64,000 nucleotides of DNA. Origin: Pantoea alfalfae (lineage in GTDB: Bacteria; Pseudomonadota; Gammaproteobacteria; Enterobacterales; Enterobacteriaceae). Below the pieces are notes generated by a model. That model was given only the letters and a program-made list of their open reading frames with translations. It was not told where the DNA came from and did not search any database. Every line of letters begins with the position of its first letter. The first letter of the stretch is position 1. The DNA is taken from the NCBI RefSeq assembly GCF_019880205.1, contig NZ_CP082292.1, positions 124,001 through 188,000 on the forward strand, given 5' to 3'. This document shows, piece after piece, positions 51,405 through 61,895 of this stretch. Both the position numbers and the translations under genes were made by a program.

Positions 51405-52404
51405 CCCCGACGGAGAGTGGAATACAGCTGGAGTGTCCGGAACTGCGCAGGCGTTTCAGGGTGCTGTCAGCGGAGGCGCGGTCTTTATACGGACCGATAA
51501 CCACACGATTCCAGCCGCCACCGGTCGTAATACGGCTTTCAAAACCTTCAAAGGCTAAGCCTGCACGCACCGATTCAGCCTGGTCAGTGCCTTTGAACGA
51601 ACCACACTGCACCATCCAGCGCTGCGAAGAGGCTTTCTCCGCTGTTTTCGCCTTCGCGGTCTCCTGCGGTTTTGACTGTATGTCCGGCTCCCGCGTGATC
51701 GGTGCAGGCTGCGTCTGTCGCTGTACGTTTTGCTGCTGCTGCTGCTGACGTTGCTGTTGTTGTAATTGCTGCTGTTGCTGACGCTGCTGTTGTTGCTGCA
51801 ACTGCTGCTGGCGTTGCTGTTGCTGCTGGGCCTGCAACTGCTGGCGCTGTTGCTGAACCTGTTGTTGTTGCTGATGTTGCTGCTGCTGTTGTTGCTGAAC
51901 CTGCTGCTGGCGTTGCAGCTGTTGCAACTGCTGCTGATGCTGCAGCGTCTGCTGACGTTGCGCCGGGGTTTGTTCGTTCCACGGCACTTCGTTGAGCTGC
52001 GTCGGCTGCTGACGCATATCTGCCTGCATCTGCTCCAGCAACTGGCGCTGCTCATCGGTCAGCTGTGTCTGCGACTTCACTTCGCCACCTGAAGAGGGTT
52101 CGATAGGCGTCGGCACGGTGACCTGACGGTTCTCCAGCTCTTTAATATATTTCCAGCGCTCTTCTGGCTTCGGCGGCAAGCCATTGCCGTTGGCTTTATG
52201 ATCCGTAATGACCGGCACGTCTTCTTTCTTGTGATGCGCCAGGAACCATAAACCACCGGCAAAGGTCACCAACACTGCGACCGCCAGTACAATCATCAAT
52301 TTAGATGTTCCCGAACCGCCTTTGCTCTTCTTGCCACGGCTGGGGCTTTTTTTGCGACGCGTCCCTGTTGAACGCCCGCGGCCTACGTAATCTTTTTGTG
52401 CCAC
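51400..52404 (-). CDS. ftsN: Cell division protein FtsN with expanded Gln-rich linker
   Basis: A bitopic inner-membrane protein that triggers septal peptidoglycan synthesis through FtsA, FtsQLB and FtsWI. 334 residues (E. coli 319). A short cytoplasmic tail with DYVGRGR, a transmembrane segment (about 36-56), the essential periplasmic helix with W84, Y86 and L90 (EERWKYIKELE), then DEQRQLLEQMQADMRQQPTQ, a Gln-rich linker (151-231; 60 of the 80 residues 151-230 are Gln) and a C-terminal SPOR domain (262-332) with WMVQCGSF and NRVVIGPY. The start is taken as the GTG of VAQKDYV, as in E. coli; the frame opens seven codons earlier at a TTG. In E. coli the linker is Gln-rich but much less uniform. 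Confidence 0.94.
   Translation of the reverse strand: MAQKDYVGRGRSTGTRRKKSPSRGKKSKGGSGTSKLMIVLAVAVLVTFAGGLWFLAHHKKEDVPVITDHKANGNGLPPKPEERWKYIKELENRQVTVPTPIEPSSGGEVKSQTQLTDEQRQLLEQMQADMRQQPTQLNEVPWNEQTPAQRQQTLQHQQQLQQLQRQQQVQQQQQQQHQQQQQVQQQRQQLQAQQQQQRQQQLQQQQQRQQQQQLQQQQRQQQQQQNVQRQTQPAPITREPDIQSKPQETAKAKTAEKASSQRWMVQCGSFKGTDQAESVRAGLAFEGFESRITTGGGWNRVVIGPYKDRASADSTLKRLRSSGHSSCIPLSVGG
51712..51954 (-). repeat. CAG/CAA low-complexity tract in ftsN
   Basis: About 240 bases made almost only of CAG and CAA codons, with rare Arg, Leu, His, Val and Ala codons. It produces long shadow frames of Leu and Ala on the other strand. Short imperfect units such as CAGCAGCAA recur, so slippage in copy number is likely. 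Confidence 0.85.
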
Positions 52405-52556
52405 TCTCGTTCTTATACCCTTCAAAAATAGTGCCAGTTGGGCGAAATGATGATTTTTACGCGCCCGGCAAGGAGTCCGCCATGTTACTCAAGGGTCGGA
52501 ACTTTGACCAGCAGTGTTCGCCTTAAGAATCTACTGAAAAAATCAGACAAATACGC

Positions 52557-53597
52557 TTATTTTTCACGCTTTTTTGCTCGCGCCGTGCTGCCACGAATGG
52601 TTAAACCGGCATCCAGCAGCCGCGATCCGCTGATGACCCGTTTGCCATTTAACTCATCCAGCAGCAGAAGCATCGCCTCCCGGCCTATCTGGTAACGTGG
52701 CTGCGTGACCGTGGTCAACGGCGGCTCGCAGTAACGTGATAGCTCAATGTCATCGAATCCGACCACAGAGAGGTCCTCCGGTATCCGCAGTCCACAGCGT
52801 CTGGCCTGATTCATCGCCCCCAGCGCCATAATATCGCTGTGGCAGAACAGGGCGCGCGGCGGTTGCGGCAGGGTCATCAGCTGATTCATGGCGGCCACGC
52901 CTGCTTCAAACGTAAAATCACCGCGCACAATATAGGTGGGATCGACCGTCAGCCCGCTGCGACGCATCGCCTGTACATAGCCCTGCAACCGATACTGACA
53001 GAGCGGCATCTCTTCCGGCCCGGCGATACAGGCGATCTGCGAGTGGCCTAACTGCAGTAAATGATTCACCGCTTCAAATGCGGCGGTCAGGTTATCGATG
53101 TGAACTGTGGGCAGCGACATTTCCGGCGCAAACTCATTCGCCATCACCATGGGCGGCAGGTTACGTTGCTCATCAATGCTGGCATCAAAGGGCAACTGTG
53201 ACCCGAGCAGCACCATGCCATCGATCTGTCGTGTGACCATCAGATTGAGAAAGGTTCGCTCCTGCTGATTCTGATGAGCACAGTCACCAATCAGGACCAG
53301 ATAGCCTTCTTCGGCTGCCGTGACTTCGACGCCACGAATGATTTCACTAAAGAAGGGATCGCAGATGTCAGGGACAATAACCAGGATGGTTCGCGTTTCG
53401 TTACGCCGTGCGTTGCGCGTTGGGCCATGTGCTGCATAGCCGACGGCGGCAACGGCCTGCTCGACTTTCTGGCGGGTCGCCGCAGAAACCTTCTCCGGAT
53501 TCATGAGCGCACGCGATACGGTGGCGGTTGAGACGCCCGCATGCTCCGCGACATCCTTCATCGTGGCGGCGGGCGGTTGTTGATTCTGCTCCAACAC
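52557..53597 (-). CDS. cytR: Nucleoside-responsive transcriptional repressor CytR
   Basis: A LacI-family regulator of 346 residues that, with CRP, controls nucleoside uptake and catabolism genes and responds to cytidine. The N-terminal helix-turn-helix is TMKDVAEHAGVSTATVSRALMNP; the periplasmic-binding-like core has TILVIVPDICDPFFSEIIRG, IDGMVLLGS and IACIAGPEEMPLCQYRLQGY in parts. The start is a GTG three bases after AGGAG, or the next TTG. nupC, a known CytR target in E. coli, is also in this window. Confidence 0.95.
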   Translation of the reverse strand: MLEQNQQPPAATMKDVAEHAGVSTATVSRALMNPEKVSAATRQKVEQAVAAVGYAAHGPTRNARRNETRTILVIVPDICDPFFSEIIRGVEVTAAEEGYLVLIGDCAHQNQQERTFLNLMVTRQIDGMVLLGSQLPFDASIDEQRNLPPMVMANEFAPEMSLPTVHIDNLTAAFEAVNHLLQLGHSQIACIAGPEEMPLCQYRLQGYVQAMRRSGLTVDPTYIVRGDFTFEAGVAAMNQLMTLPQPPRALFCHSDIMALGAMNQARRCGLRIPEDLSVVGFDDIELSRYCEPPLTTVTQPRYQIGREAMLLLLDELNGKRVISGSRLLDAGLTIRGSTARAKKREK

Positions 53598-53758
53598 ATG
53601 CTCCTGACGCGTTATGGCGCGTTCGATTCTGTTTTTGCCTGACCTGAAAGCAATCCGGGCAACATTGTTAACGATTGCCCGGCTGGTTGTTACTTAATTT
53701 GCATAAAAATTGTGACTTATGCGACGTTTTTCGATCTGGCTCGCAGTGTCAGTAAAAA

Positions 53759-55975
<2,217 letters not shown>

Positions 55976-56032
55976 TCATCGGGGAAGCTAGTGTACACGC
56001 TGACCCCCTGTGGCGGGTATCTCAGCATATAT

Positions 56033-56061
56033 TTGCAGCAATCCAGACTTACCTGTATAAT
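56033..56061 (+). promoter_or_regulatory. Sigma-70 promoter of rpmE
   Basis: TTGCAG, exactly 17 bases, TATAAT, about 118 bases before the rpmE start. The leader is long; E. coli bL31 is known to repress its own mRNA through this kind of leader. Confidence 0.8.
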
Positions 56062-56178
56062 ATGCCCCTTCGGTGAGAAAATCTGGCCGGAGTACACCCT
56101 ATAATGTTCAACCGCGTGTGGTGCTGTGCAGGTTAACGCCTGGCACGGAGAGCGACACGGCCTTCTATGAGGTTTCCC

Positions 56179-56394
56179 ATGAAACAAGGTATTCACCCGA
56201 AATACGAAGCAGTTACTATCAAATGTACCTGCGGCAACGAGATCCACACCCGTTCAACACTGACTCACGAACTGAACCTGGACGTTTGTGGCAAATGCCA
56301 CCCGTTCTATACCGGTAAGCAGCGTGAAGTGGCAACTGGTGGCCGTGTTGACCGCTTTAACAAGCGTTTCAGCGTGCCAGGCGCTAAAAAATAA
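56179..56394 (+). CDS. rpmE: 50S ribosomal protein bL31, zinc-binding form
   Basis: 71 residues (E. coli 70). [21 protein letters not shown] carries the CxC pair and [13 protein letters not shown] the CxxC pair, so this is the zinc-binding (C+) paralogue. The frame extends four codons upstream, but the family start is MKQGIH. A terminator follows. Confidence 0.97.
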   Translation: MKQGIHPKYEAVTIKCTCGNEIHTRSTLTHELNLDVCGKCHPFYTGKQREVATGGRVDRFNKRFSVPGAKK

Positions 56395-56434
56395 GATTAA
56401 AAGGCACCTGAACCTGCGGGTTCGGCGGCAAGAA

Positions 56435-56461
56435 AAAACCCAGCTTCGGCTGGGTTTTTTT
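56435..56461. terminator. Two-way terminator between rpmE and tpsA
   Basis: AAAACCCAGC / GCTGGGTTTT with a UUCG tetraloop, an A run before and T run after; it serves rpmE and, on the other strand, the TPS locus. Confidence 0.9.
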
Positions 56462-56468
56462 ATGGCTG

Positions 56469-58073
56469 TTACAGGCTGGTGTCCGTTCCCGGGGTCGCCG
56501 CAGGCTTATTCAGTTCAAGTACCTGCGTCGTATAAGTACCATCTAAATCACCAATCGCGGCGATCTTCGGTGCGGTAATCGAGATTTTATCGGCTGACAT
56601 CGTACCTTTACTGCACAGCACCCAGAGTAAACAGGATGAGTTACTGATTTTCTTGTCTGTCGCCAGTGTCAGCGTTTCCGCCTTCATGGTACCGCTATTA
56701 GATATGCCGTTTTTGCCCGACACGTTTAACAGTCCGGTTGCCTGCATGACGCCCTGATTGCTGACCTCATTCGCCATAACAGAGGCACTCTGAGCGGTCA
56801 GAGTCGCCGCGTTAGAGACCTTTATCGCAGAAACATAGGCTGTCCCCTGTGAAGTCACGTCTCCGCCAGACAGGAGGCTGACCTCTTTAACGGCATTCAT
56901 ACTCAGGTTTCCAGCCTGAATTGCCCCTGAATTGAGCAGGCTGGTGTTGGCGACAGCCGTGACGACGCCGTCAACCGTATTATAACCGGTCTGCATGGCC
57001 AACGTTTTTGGCGTCGTGATTGTTCCTCTGTTCTCAATATTACCGGCCAGAGAAACAATATTTACAGCACCAGCAGCATCAATTTGCGCATTATTGTTGT
57101 TAGAAATTTTTCCCAGGCTGACGATGGTGGCGTAATCCGTCGTTTTAATGGTGCCGTTATTGGTGAACGCGTCCGTTGTCTGCAGAACAGCCTGGCTGGC
57201 AGACAGTGTTCCTCTGTTCGTTATGCTGCCACCTGCGGTGGCGCTAAGCAGTCCGGTTTCAATCGTGCCGCTATTGGTTAATGTGCCATTAGCTGCAATG
57301 TAGAGATTAGTCGCATTCAGTATGCCGCTATTATTGACACCCGCTCCGGCATCAGTAGTCTGCAGCTGAATAATTCCCGCAGTTGACCCACCCAGCGCGC
57401 TGACATCAATGGTGTTGCCGTAGGCTTTGGCCGTTCCAGTCGCTGTCGCCGAACCGGAAGCGATATTGTAATCATAGATACCAGCAATCGCTTGTAATTG
57501 AGTAGTAGCGATCTGTCCCTGAATATTAATTTTCTGCGCCAGAAGGTCGGTGTAATCGGCACCTTTCAGGCCATTACCATTAACCGTAATCGTGCCTTTC
57601 GCCACATTGAAACCAGTCAATGCACCCTCGGTAAAGGTGGGCGTTCCGGTGGTCAGCGTGGCGCGTCCGGTGTTAATAAAGCTACAGCCAGAGCAGGTAA
57701 TACCATTCGGGTTGGCGATAATGACATCCGCTTTTTGACCGGCGACTTCAATATAGCCATTCAGTGAAGATGAGCTTTTTGAGATAACTTCATTCAGGAT
57801 AAGGCTGGCTGACTTATCCAGATTGCTGTTTCGCGCAAGATCACCTTTGTCACGCACTAAATCTGTCGTGCTATTATTCAGGACCATTCCATCACTGGTG
57901 ACGTTAAAATTCTGATACATATTATGAGAAAGACCATTTGCATCAGCCTGATTAATATTAACAACTGTCGATCCATTTGCATGAGTGTAAGTATTGAGTG
58001 CAGCCAGCGCAGGCTGGCTGCACAATGTGGCCACGGTAGCCAGGAATAACAGGTTAAACTTATGCTTCTTCAT
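56469..58073 (-). CDS. Short TpsA-type exoprotein (filamentous haemagglutinin N-terminal domain)
   Basis: A secreted beta-helix protein of 534 residues, the passenger of a two-partner secretion system. A conventional signal peptide (about 1-24, ending QPALA) is followed by the TPS secretion domain (about 25-300) with ADVIIANPNGITCSGCSF (NPNGI at 121-125, CSGC at 127-130). The rest is a run of repeats centred on N-x-G-T-[IL] (NSGTIETG, NRGTLSAS, NNGTIKTT, NRGTITTP, NSGAIQAG, NSGTMKAE). A Cys pair lies near the C-terminus (C481 and C487). It is much shorter than usual TpsA proteins (often over 1500 residues) and shows no VENN motif or toxin domain. AAGGA lies eight bases before the ATG. It ends close to the rpmE terminator, so it may be a truncated gene or a complete short adhesin. 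Confidence 0.85.
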   Translation of the reverse strand: MKKHKFNLLFLATVATLCSQPALAALNTYTHANGSTVVNINQADANGLSHNMYQNFNVTSDGMVLNNSTTDLVRDKGDLARNSNLDKSASLILNEVISKSSSSLNGYIEVAGQKADVIIANPNGITCSGCSFINTGRATLTTGTPTFTEGALTGFNVAKGTITVNGNGLKGADYTDLLAQKINIQGQIATTQLQAIAGIYDYNIASGSATATGTAKAYGNTIDVSALGGSTAGIIQLQTTDAGAGVNNSGILNATNLYIAANGTLTNSGTIETGLLSATAGGSITNRGTLSASQAVLQTTDAFTNNGTIKTTDYATIVSLGKISNNNNAQIDAAGAVNIVSLAGNIENRGTITTPKTLAMQTGYNTVDGVVTAVANTSLLNSGAIQAGNLSMNAVKEVSLLSGGDVTSQGTAYVSAIKVSNAATLTAQSASVMANEVSNQGVMQATGLLNVSGKNGISNSGTMKAETLTLATDKKISNSSCLLWVLCSKGTMSADKISITAPKIAAIGDLDGTYTTQVLELNKPAATPGTDTSL

Positions 58074-58139
58074 TATTTCTATCCTTTTTCTGTGTGAGTG
58101 TTTTTTAAAGTTTTTTTTATTAAAAAATGTCCATCTTTT

Positions 58140-59855
58140 TTAATATTTCCATTGCAATGAAAAACCCAGCGTAAGTGGATCAGTGTGAAAGGCTTGTGGT
58201 TTTTTTAGCGGGGTACCGGCAAAAAGATCAAAGCGTGTTTGCAGAAGTTTTCCCCGCAGGCCGACAACGCTGCCTATGACGGTTTTTCCTTTATAATACA
58301 GCTGGTTGTAATTGCCATAGACCTGGCCTGCATCAACACCGATATAGGGCTGAATCGGTTGGCCGGGGATTATCCAGCTAAGATCGTTGCGCCAGTACCC
58401 TCCCTTATTGTCCTGAAGAGAATATTCACCATCGAAACCGCGCACCGTCCAGCGGTTTGCCAGCGAAAAGCGGTTAAGTGACGAGAGGCTATCGGGCGAA
58501 TATTGCAGGCTGATATGAGGGGAGTAATTCAGCCAGTTTTCATAGACACGAAAGTTGACGGAACCCTCAAGATCTAAAGTGACAATCCGACCTTGCTTAT
58601 CAATGAGTCCATACTCCTGCTCAACAGTATTACTGCTGTTAAACCAGGGCATCTTTCTTTGGTAACTTAGCGTGGTTGCGAGACCTGCATTATCAACATT
58701 GATTTGATGTTGCAGCACCGCTTTCCAGCCCGCACTTCTTTTATGCATGCTGACAAGGTCAAAATCATCCAGAGAGTAACGCGATTCCGTATCAAATATT
58801 TGCAGGCCAACCGTGCTGGTCTGATGTACGGTTCGTGAAATCAGCCGATTGAGTTGCGCACTGTAATAATGGTTCTTATTATTCAGCGTCCATTTTGCCC
58901 AGTTTCCGGTCATAAATTGTCGGTAGTCACTGTGACTGGCGTAGAGATCGAGCCACCAGTATCCCCAGGGGATTGAATAACCTATCGATTTATTACTGTT
59001 ACCTTTTATCGTGTGCTTCGGGGCAATATCGTGGCCATAAGAGACATAAAGGGTGTCACTGAGTGAGGTAATATTATTCAGATAGAGCGCTGCACCACCC
59101 TGATATCGGCCTGTTGCAACCGAGCCAGCATCATTGAGCCATGCACCCACCTGCCAGTATTTATCCTGCCTGCGCTGGATATAAATGTCGCTTTCACCTT
59201 TGCCACTGCCAGGCACCAGATTGACGTTAACCTGCGATCCCGGTACTCGCTGAAGATTAAGACTACCCTGTTCAAGGTCGCTGAGTTCAAGCACATCACC
59301 CGCTTTGAACGGTAATGTGCTGGTTAAATTGATATAGTCGTCTCCGGATTTATTAAGAACGATTTTTCCCACTTTACCGGCATTAATATCAAATTTTAAT
59401 TCACCACCTGACAGGTTCTGCTCCGGTAAATTAACACGTGTGGTGATATATCCCGCCCGGATGATTTCATTTTGCAGAGTTTTTGCCAGCAGTTTTATAC
59501 CCGCGATACCCAGACATTTTCCTTCTGCCTGAGAAGTAAAATACCTTAATTTTTCGAGGTGAAGTTTTTTGTTATCCTGCTTTAAAGAGACCTTATCGAT
59601 AAGATAACATTTTTCTTCATGCGGAAAGGGAATCTCTTCTGCCCGGAAGCGCTGTTGTTCAGACGCTGCCCGCTGCGGTTCAGGCATCAGTTGCGCTTTG
59701 CGTACCCGATCCTGTTGCAGTGCATTGATATTCCCATTTGACTCTGTGAGAGCGGGTGCAGCTTTCGCCTGATCAGGAAAGGAAAAGGTTACTGCAGCGA
59801 AAAAAATAAGAAGATAAGCGGATGCAGATGACGTTATTTTATATTTAATGCTCAT
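58140..59855 (-). CDS. TpsB outer-membrane transporter (ShlB/FhaC/HecB family)
   Basis: 571 residues. Signal peptide about 1-31 (ending DQAKA), a linker with an N-terminal QQDRVRKAQLMPEP helix, a POTRA-2 domain (about 83-160, CYLIDKVSL to KFDINAGKVGK) and a 16-strand beta-barrel of Omp85 type with the loop-6 motif VRGF at 471-474, ending in the barrel signature FSLQWKY. It would export the neighbouring TpsA across the outer membrane. The start is the ATG of MSIKYK with GGAAAG before it; an ATG 20 codons earlier lacks a site. Codon use and A+T content differ from the neighbouring core genes. The next gene (tpsA) follows at 66 bases. Confidence 0.9.
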   Translation of the reverse strand: MSIKYKITSSASAYLLIFFAAVTFSFPDQAKAAPALTESNGNINALQQDRVRKAQLMPEPQRAASEQQRFRAEEIPFPHEEKCYLIDKVSLKQDNKKLHLEKLRYFTSQAEGKCLGIAGIKLLAKTLQNEIIRAGYITTRVNLPEQNLSGGELKFDINAGKVGKIVLNKSGDDYINLTSTLPFKAGDVLELSDLEQGSLNLQRVPGSQVNVNLVPGSGKGESDIYIQRRQDKYWQVGAWLNDAGSVATGRYQGGAALYLNNITSLSDTLYVSYGHDIAPKHTIKGNSNKSIGYSIPWGYWWLDLYASHSDYRQFMTGNWAKWTLNNKNHYYSAQLNRLISRTVHQTSTVGLQIFDTESRYSLDDFDLVSMHKRSAGWKAVLQHQINVDNAGLATTLSYQRKMPWFNSSNTVEQEYGLIDKQGRIVTLDLEGSVNFRVYENWLNYSPHISLQYSPDSLSSLNRFSLANRWTVRGFDGEYSLQDNKGGYWRNDLSWIIPGQPIQPYIGVDAGQVYGNYNQLYYKGKTVIGSVVGLRGKLLQTRFDLFAGTPLKKPQAFHTDPLTLGFSLQWKY

Positions 59856-59886
59856 TTTCTTTCCGTGAAATAGTCGCTCTGGCAAA

Positions 59887-59915
59887 ATTTTACGGATGCA
59901 GATAATAGTGAACAA
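59887..59915 (-). promoter_or_regulatory. Probable promoter of the tpsB-tpsA operon
   Basis: On the minus strand TTGTTC, 17 bases, TAAAAT, about 30 bases before the tpsB start. Its -35 overlaps the inverted repeat listed next. Confidence 0.5.
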
Positions 59916-59933
59916 TAGTAATTATTCTATTGT
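59912..59933. promoter_or_regulatory. Inverted repeat over the tpsB promoter
   Basis: ACAATAG, eight AT bases, CTATTGT: two perfect seven-base arms. Length and position at the -35 suit a dimeric regulator. The regulator is unknown. Confidence 0.5.
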
Positions 59934-60081
59934 CGGAATAAAAAGACATTCTTATTGCAACAGAAATAACGGAATAATAGGAGAACAGGCTGGAGTTTTA
60001 TGATAAGTCTGGCGGGCAATATTCAGAAGGGTCTGTCAGATTACGGAAAGCAGGAAGGTCATTTCACATCGGATCAGAAAG

Positions 60082-60100
60082 CGGCTCCCTGAGCGGAGCC
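60082..60100 (-). terminator. Hairpin after metJ
   Basis: GGCTCC / GGAGCC with a six-base spacer, about 40 bases after the metJ stop codon; the T run on the minus strand is broken (CTTTCTG), so it is a weak terminator at best. Confidence 0.4.
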
Positions 60101-60141
60101 TGCTCCTCTGAAGCGGGGTTAAGCGAAACCGGCCCCGGGAA

Positions 60142-60459
60142 TTAATATTCCCAGGTATCCGGGTCGACACCCATCTGGCGCATGATTGCTTTTGCTTCTT
60201 CCGGAATCTCATCACTACGCTCTTTACGCAGGTCGACATCATCCGGCAGCGGTTGACCCGTAAAGGCATGTAAAAAGGCTTCGCAAAGCAGCTCGCTGTT
60301 GGTAGCGTGACGCAGGTTATTCACCTGACGACGGGTACGCTCATCCGTTAAAATCTTCAGCACGCTCAATGGGATAGAAACTGTAATCTTCTTGACCTGC
60401 TCGCTCTTCTTACCGTGCTCAGCGTATGGGCTGATATATTCGCCGTTCCATTCAGCCAT
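60142..60459 (-). CDS. metJ: Methionine regulon repressor MetJ
   Basis: A ribbon-helix-helix repressor of 105 residues, as in E. coli, that binds Met boxes with S-adenosylmethionine as corepressor. The DNA-contact strand is [13 protein letters not shown], followed by [30 protein letters not shown] in parts and the C-terminal [24 protein letters not shown] lies before the ATG. Divergent from metB with Met boxes between. Confidence 0.98.
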   Translation of the reverse strand: MAEWNGEYISPYAEHGKKSEQVKKITVSIPLSVLKILTDERTRRQVNNLRHATNSELLCEAFLHAFTGQPLPDDVDLRKERSDEIPEEAKAIMRQMGVDPDTWEY

Positions 60460-60641
60460 GGGTTACCTTAATTAATAAACGTTAAATGTGAGGAAATCAG
60501 CGGATTATGCCTGATTTTTTCCTGCCTGACCCCTCATATGGCGGGTTTTCTTCGTTCGCCGCTTCTGCATTACAGAGGGGAACGCCAGGCGATGACGCAT
60601 AATTTTAGCGGTTATTGCGTTTGTGCTCAATCTATACGCAA

Positions 60642-60673
60642 AGACATTTAGATGTCCAGATGTATTGACGTCT
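60642..60673 (+). promoter_or_regulatory. Four tandem Met boxes (MetJ operator) before metB
   Basis: Contiguous eight-base units AGACATTT, AGATGTCC, AGATGTAT and TGACGTCT, each 6-7 of 8 matches to AGACGTCT. They lie 60-91 bases before metB and should also act on metJ. Confidence 0.88.
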
Positions 60674-60732
60674 AATTAGAGGATGATATTCTGTGGACTA
60701 CATTTTTTTAACTCTTCAGGAACAATTCGCTC

Positions 60733-61893
60733 ATGACGCGTAAACCGGCAACCATCGCAGTGCGCAGCGGTTTGAATGATGACGAGCAATATGGCTGCGT
60801 TGTCCCGCCCATCCACCTCTCTACAACCTATAACTTCCTGGATTTCAATGAGCCTCGTGCACATGACTATTCCCGTCGTGGTAACCCCACGCGTGATGTC
60901 GTACAGCGTACGCTGGCGGAACTGGAAGGCGGGGCGGGTGCGGTATTAACCAATACCGGCATGTCGGCTATTCACCTGGTCACGACGGTGTTCCTGAAGC
61001 CTGGCGATCTGCTGGTTGCGCCACACGACTGTTATGGCGGCAGCTATCGGTTATTTGACAGCCTGAGCAAACGCGGCGCGTATCGGGTGAAATTTGTCGA
61101 TCAGGGCGACCCGGTGGCGCTGCAGGCGGCGCTGGATGAAAACCCCAAACTGGTGCTGATTGAAAGTCCCAGTAATCCGCTGTTGCGCGTCGTGGATATC
61201 AGCGCGATTTGCGCCGCCGCACGCGCGGCGGGTGCCGTCAGCGTGGTAGACAACACCTTTATGAGTCCGGCGCTGCAGAATCCTCTCGCGCTGGGTGCGG
61301 ACCTGGTGATCCACTCCTGTACCAAATACCTCAATGGTCACTCCGATGTGGTGGCGGGCGCGGTGATTGCCAAAGATCCGCAACTGGCGACCGACCTGGC
61401 CTGGTGGGCAAATAACATTGGCGTGACCGGCGCGGCATTTGACAGTTATCTGCTGCTTCGCGGGATTCGTACGCTGTCACCGCGCATCGCCGCTGCTCAA
61501 CGCAACGCACTCGCGATTGTGGACTATCTGAAGCAGCAAAAGCGGGTGAAAAAGTTGTATCATCCTTCGCTGCCGGAAAACGCCGGACACGAACATGCTG
61601 TACGTCAGCAGCGTGGCTTTGGCGCCATGCTGAGTTTCGAGGTCGACGGTGATGAGGCGCTGCTGCGTCGCTTCCTGAAAGCGTTGCGGTTATTTACGCT
61701 GGCGGAATCGCTGGGCGGCGTAGAGAGTCTGATCTCCCATACCGCCACCATGACGCACGCGGGGATGTCGGCAGAAGCACGCGCGGCAGCAGGCATTTCC
61801 GATACGCTGCTACGGGTTTCTGTTGGTATTGAAGATCACGAAGATTTAATTGCCGATCTGGATAATGCATTCCGGATCGCAGCCGAGGATTAA
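60733..61893 (+). CDS. metB: Cystathionine gamma-synthase
   Basis: A PLP enzyme joining O-succinylhomoserine and cysteine to cystathionine in methionine synthesis. 386 residues, as in E. coli. YSRRGNPTRDVVQRTLAELEGG in parts, and the Schiff-base lysine K198 in IHSCTKYLNGHSD. The ribosome site AGGA is about 11 bases before the ATG. First gene of metBL, under MetJ control. Confidence 0.97.
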   Translation: MTRKPATIAVRSGLNDDEQYGCVVPPIHLSTTYNFLDFNEPRAHDYSRRGNPTRDVVQRTLAELEGGAGAVLTNTGMSAIHLVTTVFLKPGDLLVAPHDCYGGSYRLFDSLSKRGAYRVKFVDQGDPVALQAALDENPKLVLIESPSNPLLRVVDISAICAAARAAGAVSVVDNTFMSPALQNPLALGADLVIHSCTKYLNGHSDVVAGAVIAKDPQLATDLAWWANNIGVTGAAFDSYLLLRGIRTLSPRIAAAQRNALAIVDYLKQQKRVKKLYHPSLPENAGHEHAVRQQRGFGAMLSFEVDGDEALLRRFLKALRLFTLAESLGGVESLISHTATMTHAGMSAEARAAAGISDTLLRVSVGIEDHEDLIADLDNAFRIAAED

Positions 61894-61895
61894 GC

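Noticed and set aside
51702..52092. Long Leu-rich and Ala-rich frames opposite ftsN that look like membrane proteins
   Set aside because: They arise only from the CAG/CAA tract read on the other strand or in other frames and have no ribosome site.
56469..58073. TpsA as a contact-dependent inhibition (CdiA) protein
   Set aside because: No VENN motif, no C-terminal toxin and no small immunity gene next to it; the protein ends in beta-helix repeats.
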